Assembly (NCBI GenBank): GCA_002633025.1
Contig: NMRB01000676.1
Coordinates: 112,093-176,092 of the forward strand
Length of the DNA: 64,000 nucleotides
Reading direction: 5' to 3'
From: Notospermus geniculatus
Lineage: Eukaryota > Nemertea > Pilidiophora > Heteronemertea > Lineidae
The notes beneath the pieces are model-generated. The model was not told where the DNA came from, made no database searches, and was given only the letters and a program-made list of their open reading frames with translations. How positions within the stretch are numbered: the stretch's first letter is position 1; every line of letters begins with the position of its first letter. The position numbers were made by a program, and so were the translations under genes. Shown here piece by piece: positions 25,201 through 37,200 of the stretch.

Positions 25201-28200
25201 TACGAACAAATCTTGAAAACGGTGGATAATATCACCTATAACGAGGACTTCGCTGATGATACTGAGGATATTGAATCGGGCGTGGGGGTTGGGGACTTTG
25301 TGGAGGAAAATGAAGACGTTACACTGGAGCCGAGTGTATCTGCCCTGAAGCTGGAGGAGTCCATCCAGAACATGCTTTCACAGTCGAACAGTAAGAAAAA
25401 ACTGGACGTCACAAAGGATGCGAAGAAGAGCTCCTTTATCACACTGAAGGCCAATTTTGACCTGCCGATATTTGACGTTGAAATGCGTGGAGATTTCGCT
25501 GACGGGGAACAGGGACTTGTGAATATCAAATTCCAGGATTTCAATGTCGTTATGGAGAAAAATAACCCGACTACGACTTCGATCAAAGTGAAACTGCAGG
25601 CTTTAGACATGGAGGACTTGCTCCAGGAACCAGGATCCAGGCATCGGCATCTGATGGTGTCCTCGGGGAGTAAGGCAGAGCGGAGGTGTAGCACATCACC
25701 AAAGTCGTTCCTCTCCACATCATGTCCCAACAGCACCATTCTACTCCCAGCACCTGGCATGCCGTCGTCTTTGCCGTCAAATTTGAATAAAGAGAATGCA
25801 TTCTCCGCTCATCATTCGAAGTCAGCAAGTGCAGTGAGAGGCATTAACATCAAGAATCCAAACCAAAGGTATGCTTAGTTAAGGGCCGTCTCAAAATTAC
25901 ATTGATGCCAAAAAAGACGAAGTGACTTCATCTTTTCCCCTCCCCCATTGAAAAGATGAAGTGGGCACTTGACATTGGCTTCATCCTTGTAGGGACGTTT
26001 ATTGTAACTGTTGGATTGCCTTACCATGACATGGTTTCTTTTGTTGTAGAGCCCAAGATTATCCATGCACCCCACCGCCATCCCCACAGATGTCACGTTC
26101 GGAATCTGAGGAGAAGTTACCAATGGGGGATGCCCTCGTACATATCAGTGTACTGCTGGTCGAAAAGAAATCACCTGAATATACTCAGAAGTACAACAAA
26201 GTGAGTGTATAGACATGAAATTGTGCAGAACGAACACTAGTACTTTAAATAAATTACTCTGGATCATTTTAATCCATGTGCTCTGTGCTCCACCTCATTT
26301 CGATACATGTACCGGTATGTTGCTCAGTTAGGAAGTCTAGCCTTTCATGCATTTGTTGGTTTCAAAGCTACGGAGAACTTGGTCTCTTTAGGCTGGGTTC
26401 ACATACAGCCACACGGTACATGGACATGCCGGCGATCAATGGCTCCACAAAGAATTCAAGACCATGAAACCTTTGTTTGCCGCTGTGTTGATGTAGTGTG
26501 TAGCTCTATGTGAACCCGGCCTTATGTAAGTGTCAGTGGTATGCATCCAGTGGTATAGGGATCTTTACCTCCCCTGCTACACATTCTTTGGTAAAAGGGA
26601 CCATGGCTTTGATTCTCCCATTGCAGAAGGTTAGCAGACTGGATTCGACTCCTCAAAATCATCTCTGTGACCTCTGGATGAATCTTGGTTCCCTTCTCAA
26701 TATTCACCACTGAACAATGACTTCATTCTTTCCTTTACAGACCAACAGGTTCGTTGATGTCGATTTCAACTCCTTGGACACCATCATCAACCTACAGACG
26801 TGGGTTGTTCTGTTAGACTTCCTCGGGATGGGTGCCAAAGTCTACGATGAAGATTTGGTCCAGGAAAGAGCCAAGTTGTCACGGACCATGTCGAAGATGA
26901 CGAGTATGGATGATACTCCCTTCCGTAAGTTTTTCGACTGGAGGTACAAAGTGGCGACTTGACTGTTATCGGACCCTCAGCCTCTCAGTCATGAGGCTGA
27001 TGCTCTAACCACTGCACCATCACCAAACTTATTGTACAGAAAATCTTTAGACTTTGCCTTTTGTTGCATAATTCCTTGCCAGTATTTGTGTGATATTTTG
27101 GCCAGAATCTCTTAAAGACAAATCCCAAATTGACGAAAACGAGAAAGATCTGCGCACTTCCGCCGAAATGGCAAACAGAACCTCGGTCTGAAACCATCTC
27201 ACACTGAATGACGTGACGCAGAAAACCCCACGACCATGTGACAACAGTGAGTTCGACGACGTTGCGTCAGAGTTGACCATTGCTGAATCATGGATTGCGT
27301 CGCGTCAGTTGGTTTCAGGTCGAGGTTCTGTTTACAATTTCGGCAGAAGTGTGCAGATCTGGGAATTTGGGATTTGTCTATACATCCTTCTACATGTACA
27401 TTTCCATCACAGATGATGAAGTAATCAACACAGAAGTCAACTTGAACATTCAAAGCCTGTCACTCATACTCAACAAACCAGAATACGAACTCGCCAAAGC
27501 TAACGTGTCAAAGGTCACTGCTCACGTCTCGCTACGCGATGGTAACTTTGCCATCGCTGGGAAACTTGGGAGTATGTCGCTGCTGGATACATCGGTTCAT
27601 GGTGAAATGTACAGGGAGAAGTTCATGACGATGGGTGATCAAGCTCTGGACTTCGACGTCTTCAAGTAAGTTAAGTTTGTAAAAAATAGTATTTCAGGAG
27701 CGGAAGTGCCAACTCTGGGCATAATAGCTACTCATTAAACAATACAGGGCAATATTTAGGTAATGCAGGAGGAAACTGGCATCCCTGGAAAAAACCTACG
27801 ATGTCAAGGTCAGGAGAGGTTGCCCTCCCTACTGCCTCAAGCTGTTGGCTTGACAGGGATCGAACCCACTACCTGATTGGTTGCAGGCGCAGAGACAGCG
27901 GCACCTGTCAGTTGAAGTTCTCACCTGGTTGGATCTGTATCAAAGTTCAATTCCTTTCAGGTACGGCACACCTGACCCTGGGAACATTCGCGATCAGGAT
28001 ATTCGGGTCAAATTACGCATGGCGTCCGTTCGCTATATCCATACTCACAGATTCATGTCAGAGACGATAGCATTCTGTCAGCATTTCATGCAGCTGCAGG
28101 ATCTGCTGGGTCGGATGAGAGCCGCATCTGCTGGCAAGAAGGTGAGTTTGATCTTCCGTCAGAAATGTGCAGTCCTGTAGCTAAATTCAAAATATATGGT

Positions 28201-31200
28201 GCCATGAGCTCTAACTGGGCTTATTTTTGACTCTCAGACAATATCGGCAATTTGTATGTAATGTAGGAGGAAACCAGAGCCTGTAGAGGAAACTTGCTGT
28301 CAGTGTCAGAGACTGTTGCCATCACCACATGAGTATCAGATCTGACTGGGAATCAAATCGTGACCTCAGAGGTGACAGGCTTGAGATGTTTCCACTACAC
28401 CATTCTGACAGCCCTATAATCTCTCCTTTCACAGATCAGTGAAACTGCCACACGAGGAGCAAGAATAGCTCTTGACATTGTCGCAGGATCTCCAGTAATA
28501 CTGATCCCACACAGCTCTCGGTCGAAGGACATCTTGGTGGTGGACTTGGGAACATTGACTGTGTCAAATACTTTCTTAGTAAACGGCTCAGATGGTTCAA
28601 TATTGGCTACAATGAAGGATCCCTTCGTAACGGAGAAAGAACCAGAGAAACCCAAACCGGATGCTTCCTTGAGTGGTTCACCGAAAAGCATGAATCTGAG
28701 TATGAATGGAAGTGGACCGAGTTTCGATATCAATTCTAGCGTGATAAGTCATGATAATGAGATGACTGGTAGTGTTAGTAGTCTTAATAGTATGGACTAC
28801 TCCATGTTGGAGACATCGCTGGGGCCACTACCGGGTTGTCTGCCCTCGGACGGTTCGCCCCGCGATACGGACAGCAGCAAAAGCGAGGTGAATTTGTATT
28901 CAGTGAACTCAATGACGCAGAGTGTGTACGGGAGCTTGGAGCATGACCTGCGTGAAGAGGCGTTCACGCCGAATCCAAACGTGGGGAAACTGACGTTAGC
29001 GGATTTTGACATGTTGAATCCAAATCTATTCCTTGTAGCTGGCCCGATTGAGAATAAGCGGGTGAGTTACTGGTGTCTCAGAACATCATGAAGTGCAATA
29101 TTCTTACCAGTAAAGAATCAATGGAAAGCTGTATTCTCGTATTATTACGTTAATCCTAGTGGTTATTTCTGTGAAACCATGGCAACCTTGCATCATCAGG
29201 ATCAATCGTATATGGTCCAAGCTACAATGTAGGTTTGTGGAATGAACAGTTGGATACAGTTGATAGGCCTCCAGCGCTGGACATTGTGAATGTAATTCTG
29301 GAAGTCCAAACTACTCAAGGCACTGACGTTCCAGTTCATTTGTCTGAAACTAAGGTCTAATCTCTTCTGTTGCTTCTTTAGTATGATGAAAAACAGGAGA
29401 AGGCCCGTGAAGTTTCTGCCAAGAAGGCTCAGCTGGATGCCCTGGAAGCAAAGTGGCAGGTAAGGAAGGTCAAACAGAGTAACTGCATTTGGCATCATAT
29501 TCCTAGAAATTTTTCGTGTCTTCGGATGGTTGACATAGATTTTTCTGCTGGTAGAATCATCATGCCTAAGCTAAAACCTGAGGGATCGTACAGCCTAAGG
29601 CAGGATCTCCTCATGAGTTGACTGATTGCAAATTTCATGCTGGTTGTTGCACTTATTTCAGGCCCAGAGACCAGATAAGGGTCAACAGCAAGCGAGCTCC
29701 TCCTGGTTGTCCTATGGAACCTCACTGGCTACGAATATCATCGAGAATGTCCAGGTAAATGTTTAGTGAAAAGTACCTGTCCTTCAGATGACTTGAATCC
29801 TTGCAGTTTTGAGCAATATCTTACTGCAGCTGTTTGTTGGATCTGATTGAACTTATGCTTCATCTTGGTTCTTTCTAGCTACAAATCAACAACGTCCACC
29901 TGAGGTACGAGGATGGCCAGACGATTCCTGGAAGCACATTTGCCTGTGGTGTCATCATCAAAAGTCTGTCAGCTCAGAGTACGGATGGACAATGGGTGAG
30001 TGGCATGTTGCTGGAAGGATAAATCTATTTGTCACTTGTTTTCGTGAAGGATTTCTTTAGTCACTCGATCTTTCAGGCGAAAATGTCAATCTTTGAACAC
30101 AATGCATCGGGTACATGTGGCCATGTGGGTACATGTAATTGCGCTTAATACCCACAATTCATATCACAGGAAGAAAAGAACAATATTACCTACCTAATTA
30201 CAGCTTAAAACACTTCTCATCATACCTGTTTCAGGTGCCAAAGTTCGTTAGCCGTGATAATTCAGATGTGATGCATAAGTTGGTAGATTTACAGAACTTC
30301 TCCGTATATTGGGATGATGGTGCTGAACTTATTGGAGATTTGCCTCATATGGAACTCGCTGTAAGTTGACGTTAGATAATAACCCAGAGAATTTCTGATG
30401 GAATTCTGACGTCTTGTCACCAGAATGGCATGATGAGGGCAGAGTGTTCCAATCATGGTCATTCCAAGGACTCCAGCTGGTTGCAGCACATTCACAGTCA
30501 AAGCCTAACCCACCCCAGCAACTAGGGCATCAAATCCACGACTTACTCGACAAGAGATAGTGGCTGATATTCATAAAAGCTACATGTAGCAAATGCTTTT
30601 ACTTCAAGTTTTAGTAGTACATTTACATCGGATCTCACTGTGCAAATCTGAAGTAACAGCATTTGCTAACTTTTATGAAATTGAATTCCGGCCAGTTTCG
30701 TTTGATTTCCAGTTAGAGCACTTAAGATTGTTTCCTCAAGTTGGTGGAAATGATGAGATTGAGTAAACGTATAATTGAGTGGTGCTGGGTCTTGCGGGAG
30801 AAACCTCTCTCTGAAGTATGATATTCCGTTGTTTTCAGGCTGCCTTACAGAGAGATGTCTCCGATTCAAATGAGGAAGTTAGCGATCATGATTACATGGT
30901 GGAACCAGTCAGCGCCCAGGCGCAGATGAAACGTTACACAACACCTCTGCCGTTGAGGACAGCGGCGACCCCTAGGATCGGATTAGACATCAAGTTGGAG
31001 AAGATCCCGCTGTCGTTGAGTAACGTCCAACACCTTGGGATTATAGCATGGATTAAGGAATATGAAAGATATGATCGTGGACGGAAGCATCGGAAATGGA
31101 GACCGAAGTGTACTTTAAAAGAAAAGTAGGACAATAATGCGGTTATTTGATGGATGCTTGTATAGCATGATCCTGGCGTAACCCCTTCAGTGCCAGAGCA

Positions 31201-34200
31201 AAAGTAGGCTTTTTGTAAAAAAATTAAGAATGATGCCAGAGACCTATCTCTTAATGAAAATAAAACCTGCAGTTCAAACATGATGTTCGTACTCTACCTT
31301 CTCTCAGTTCTTTGAGTAACATTGCTTTCTATTTCAGCAAAATTCGTTGGTGGTGGTATGCAATTAAGGCCAATCTGACAGCGATCCAGGAGAGAAACAT
31401 CCGAAGTACGAAGCAATACATGTTGAAAAGGGCGAAAGAAAATGTCATTTATGTGAACGGTTATGTACAGCAGCTGGTCAATGGGATTGTGGACACAAAA
31501 TACAAGGTAAAGTTGAAAGTCTACTTCTCTGATTTCAGAAGTGTTGCACTTTCGTGGTGAAGCTTCAGAACGCAGGATATTCAGTGGGTGAAATTGATAA
31601 AACACGAAGTTCATCGAATCAGTTGTGCCCGTTGGAGATGGTTGGCATTGAAATTTATATTCCAGGTTGTGCGAGACTACATGGAGGAGACCTTGACCTT
31701 CGAAGAGTTGAAAATCCTCCGAGAGGTTGCCATGGAAAGGGCTACAAAAGAATTAAAAGGCATGCAGCCAAAGCCCGTTTCTAAGGAAGAGCCTGCTCTG
31801 AAGTCTCCGTCGGAGAAACGTGGTGTTCTACAGCGCTGGTGGACGTGGTATGGCTACGGTGCGACTCCTGATGTGGAAACAAAGCCAGCAGATGACGATG
31901 AAGGAATGCACACACCAGACGAGGATGTAGATTCAAGCTCCGAAGAACCGGTTTCAAAGATTGCCAAACTAGATGAAACTGAGTTAGGTGAGGTTCACTT
32001 ATACATTACAGTACAATACCAAGACCATGACCCGAGAGTGGAGCCTGCAGGCCTAAATGATTGGGCAAGGGTCTCAATGCTGTTACCTGGCATGTACCTT
32101 ACCTGTCCCAACTTGGCCTGGATGTGAGACCATCGGGAATTGCTGTCAGCCAAAAGGATTTGAGGGGACACACCTAGAGTCCCAGTTCATTTGGGGATGA
32201 ATTTTTAGCTCACCTGTGAGCTATAGTCGTCACGCGGTGTCCGTCGTCCGTCGTCGTCCGTCGTCGTCCGTCGTAGTCTGTTAGCAGGGCACGTTTCGTA
32301 ACCGCTGGGGCTATTGATCTGAAACTTGGTACATATATACCCCTGGGTCAGATAACCTATGACACCAAGTTTCGGTCCGATCTGATTCCTGGCTTGGCCA
32401 CCAGGGGGGATAAACCGAAAACATTTAAAGTGCAGTTTCGCCTTAACCGTTGATCGGATCATCACCAAATTTTTATCGTAGGTACATCTTATAAGGATAC
32501 ACNCTAGATGAAACTGAGTTAGGTGAGGTTCACTTGTACGTTACAGTACAATACCAAGACCATGACCCGAGAGTGGAGCCTGCAGGCCTAAATGATTGGG
32601 CAAGGGTCTCAATGCTGTTACCTGGCATGTACCTTACCTGTTCCAACTTGGCCTGGATGTGAGACCATCGGAAATCGCTGTCAGCCAAAAGGATTTGAGG
32701 GGACACACCTAGAGTCCCAGTTCATTTGGGGATGAATTTTTTAACTTTGATGCTCGAATTTTCTATTGCAGAGGAAGCGGAACAAGAGGTCTTCGACATG
32801 CTAGCTGAATCCGAAGAAAACAACACACTCCTTCGCCGTGACATCGTCTTCGCTCGCATCAACTTCTGTTTGGAGTCAGGATCGTTCAAGATCTACAACA
32901 CCGACGCCATCACTGAGAACAAAGAGAAGAAGAGTATCATGGAGATTGAGTGCTCAACCGTCCAGACGGGGTTCGAGTCACGGCCGCGGACGAGTGCTTT
33001 CAAGTTTGATATCAGCGTCGGCGGCATCTTTCTCAAGGATACTTTCAGCGAGGGGTGTACGTTTCCTGTGCTGCTGTCTCCTCAGAAAAAGGTTGGTACA
33101 TCTTTGTCATATTCCTCTCATGTGCACCCCATCAAAATACTACAGGGCTATAGGAGTAAACTGAAGGGAAATTCTATTACATAGGCCTAGGTGTTCAGGC
33201 CCGCTTCCACTGCAGCGGATTCCCCCAGTTTGTGGCAAGTGGTGCAGTTTTACAGAGTTTTGGTGAATCCTTCCATGGTGTAACAATACACGGCCTTTTA
33301 ATTATCCCAATGCCTGTGAAAACCGAAACGGCGGCGGAAACTGCTGGAGTGGAAAACTAGGCTTTATTCCGACAATTCACTTCTGTTCTTTCTTCCAGGA
33401 GAGGACAATGACCCAGTCTCGCTATGTCAGTGCCTTCGCTAATGTTAGCCGAGCTCCCTTAGCGCATACCAGTGGATTAGGTATTGGAACACTTGGCTCA
33501 GCGGACAAAGAAAACCCACTGGAAGAGTCGTTATTTAGCCTAGTGTATGAACAGACTCCACCGAACTCTGGCACAGACCATAGGTAGGCTGGTGGTTCAG
33601 TAAGCTTCTGGGTATGGTTGTTTGATAGATGCTAAATAATGGCATTATTGACCCTATTGACAAAATTGGGCAAATAGATGCACAGCAGGAGGAAACCAGA
33701 GTTCCCAGAGAAAACCTGTGCTGTCGCAGTTAGTCACCTCTATTAGTATTACTTGAAGAATAGTTCGGACTGGGGGTTGAACCTGGATCCTCAGTGGTGA
33801 TGGGCACTGATGTTCCCACTGTACCACCTAATGGTATACTGCTATTCCTCCTCTTCCAGACTGACAATCAAGACGAAGCCCCTTGATATCGTGTATAATC
33901 CCGCGGCAATTAAAAGAATCTCCGATTTCTTCAACTCCCATAAAAAGGACCTGGCGTCGAAATCATCGGAATTGAAACTGACAAGTACGTTTTCAATTTT
34001 CTCTTCGTGTTTTGAATCTGTTTCTGTAATAAAGGGTGGTAGAACTGTTTTCGAATTCTCTAACAGTTTTCTCAAAGTTTATTGAGTGAAATTATCTAAC
34101 TTTTCCAGCTGCTGCCAGAGAGCGCTATGAGGCATTGAAGAATCAAACCAAAGCTGGGATCAAGCAAACACTTGATCAACTTCTTGAGGGAGATGATGCT

Positions 34201-37200
34201 GTGGTGAGTAAAAAAACAACTTAATATAAGTACCCTTGATAAATACCCTATATCCTGGTCAAAAAGCCAGGGCCCAAATCCATAAAAACTTGCTAGCTTA
34301 GTTGGTTGCTAGTTGTGTACATCGACCTGTACAAACTGGGCACTTTAGCAGGCAACTAAGCCTAGCAAGGTTTTATGGATTTGGGCCCAGGAATTTTGCA
34401 GGTAGGCCTAGTTGAAGCATTTATCTGGTATTTCTCTCTTCATTTCATTGTCTCCTCTTGCCTTCAGATCCAGGCTAAAAGATGGGCATTGGATTTCGAC
34501 ATATCTGCTCCACAAATCATAATTCCTGAGAATTTCAATGATCCCAACACGATCATGGTGGTGTTTGACTTCGGCCATCTCCAGTTCTGTAGTGTACCAC
34601 ATAGGTCACTGGAAAAGGAAATGGAAAAAGGTAACTACAGTGAAACCTCTCTATTAAGGACACTTCTGGAACTGACAAATGCTGTCCTTAAAGGAGTTAG
34701 ACGCCGAAGTTGTAAACACTCACTCACTGGTTCTCTATCCACGGACGCCTGCGGTGCTGCCACCTATTGTCGGTGATATGTACTGACGTGAATATCGTGA
34801 GTGAGTTGCATCGGACCGGGAACCAGTCTAACGATCACGGGTGCTGCCACCTGCACGAAGGAATAAAACTAGTTTGCCGACCATATTTGTAAATAAACCA
34901 GCTTGTTTACAACTTCGGCGTCTAACTCCTTTAATTGAGAGGTGTCCTGATTACCTGTCCTGTACCTGTATATTGTAGAGGCAAGAAATATGGATGTGTC
35001 CTGACTGTAGAAGTCAAAGAGCCGTACATGTATTTAAAAAGGGTGTTTAAGACTGAGACATGTGTGACTTCGTCAAATGCATGGTGGAAGTGTGTGCATT
35101 CAGTGAAGTTACACGCATCTAAGTCTTAATCGCACGATGATCATCCTTTTTGAATACAGCCCGAAATGAATAGAAGAAGGTCATGGTATGTTGTTGCCAT
35201 CAGAATGATGACTTCACATTGTGTTTTCAGACGACGCCTTCCCTGGTGGTACCAGCAACACTGACCTCAACAGTTCAAACGGTGCTAGCAAAGTGCCTTC
35301 AAGGCCAGTCCTCATCGATCAGATGGAAAGTGAATTCAGTGATGCTGCATTGTTACATGATAAACTCTATGACAGGTAATTGTGCAAACGAATTGAGCTG
35401 AGGTTACAAATGTATTGGGATATTATTATTGATATTGATATTTTGATACTGATACATACATGTATTGATATTGATATTGATATTGATATATTTCTCTTCC
35501 ACAAGGTACCTCTTGGACTTGTCAGATCTCCAGGTGATGACTGGGCGAGCACGTGACAATTGGCGACAGTCTCATTACAAGGGCACAGGGCACATGCACG
35601 TTGTTGATAGGTTCAGTATTTCGCTGCAGTTTGAAAGGTAAGTAAAGTTCAGTAGAGCTGAAGCTGAAAATTTGGGTGATGAGGGGATGTAGTCAAGACC
35701 TTACTGTTATATGAAAACATTACAGTATTGAGGGTATAAAATCAAGACCTTATGGTCAAATATCAAGTGAGTTGATTCATAGTCATAGCAGACCCTCTGC
35801 CAGTAGGTGATCTCAATCCTGCTGTGCACTGGGCTTGTGTGTTCATCAATCTGTTGTTGCATTTCAAGGCGACTGATCTACTCGGCCGATCCTCAGTGGC
35901 CGAGTGCAACCTTATCCGGTACACTGCCGTCATTGGTTGTCCATGTCAACGAGAATAAGGTAAGCATAATTACAATGTAAACTTCTTTCCCCATGAAAAT
36001 TTAAAATCTAAATACTCTGAGATGCGATTTCTGGTCAATCCATCCTTGTTAGTCTAAGAGCCACTGATCCTCTGGATCCCTACCTGTGATGGATCAAGGA
36101 ACAGCTGAGATGGGCCTACTTCACTCATTGTGCAAGTCATTGTTTCTCACACGCCACTTCTCTGTTGCAAATCCAAGCAGTAAAATACCAGTAGTTGTAA
36201 AATTTGTCCAGTTGAACCATGTCTGAAGGACTCCATTCTTTATCTACAGATCCAGGCCTTGAAAATGTGCATGCGTCTGCTGATGGAGCCGGAGCCAGCA
36301 CCGAGCTCGAGCCGGCAAAGTCCTGTTGACGTGCCGTCAGTCGGAGATGTATCAGGAACTTCTGGTGAACACAGCATGTACTTCAGTACATATCCTGCTC
36401 TTAGCAAGAGTACAACAAAGTGAGTTGCTGTTGTTTGACTGTTGTTGTCAGGACATGTACTGTGCTTTGGTATATGCACATGTACTGTTCTTCAGTGCAT
36501 GCACATGCAATGTTCTTAAAGTTCACTGTTGCCTACATACACTGGGAAACCCTCCTGCACACATCAACAAGTGTACAACAAAGCACATGTCAGTTGTTGT
36601 TTAGGGTACTTAAGATGATATTTCTTATCTTATTTCGTTCCACTTTAGCCTCACTGATGGCGACCAGTCACGGGAATATGCTGCTGAGTCACGCCAGTTA
36701 GTCATGCAGTTTGCCATCCACCAGATGTCGCTTGAAATTCAGAGTAGGGGTGAGTACTACTCCTATATTCCACTACGAGATGTATTTCAGATAATTAGTC
36801 TGTTCCAAATCCTGATAATTCTCCTGGTATTAAAAATTTGAAATCAGACGATTTATTCACCAATTCTCTACCATTATAGGTCGCTCTGTGGCAGAACTCC
36901 AAGTGTCAGGTGCAAGAGCTAACTTTACCAAACGGCCCTACGACTCCTCTATCATGCTCACTGTACATAGTTTACTGGTAGTTGATGCGCTGCAAACATA
37001 CGGACAAGATTTTGAACTGCTTGTGGCGTCTCATAAGAATCTATGGTGAGTTTTGCCTTCGTCTTCCACATTTGTGACCCTCCACAGCAAAACCAGTCGC
37101 ATGTCGCTCAGAAGGTGAGCCGCCACGAACTAAGATAACACCTGAAGAGAAAATGGAAGAAATAGATTATTTCAGATTTCATAACAGGCAGACAATATTC

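Larger units (their letters stand above)
13252..29028 (+). repeat. Duplicated block, unit A (VPS13D exons 2 end to 28 middle)
   Basis: From AATCTATTCCTTGTAGCTGG (13250) to ...TTGAATCCAA (29028) this block is repeated in the same orientation by 29029-about 41690. Exon lengths are identical in both copies wherever both are complete. Introns align with small indels plus several insertions private to one copy. The level of difference looks allelic. Unit A is the complete copy except that its last exon is cut at the junction. Confidence 0.9.

Noticed and set aside
25236-25760. Minus-strand open frame of 174 codons
   Set aside because: It is the antisense shadow of the giant VPS13D exon and has no independent coding signature.
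24061-25878. Intronless single-exon gene of 605 codons
   Set aside because: It starts inside an acceptor-bounded exon (TTTCAG|GA at 24053), ends at a donor, and continues the VPS13D protein; the apparent start ATG is internal.
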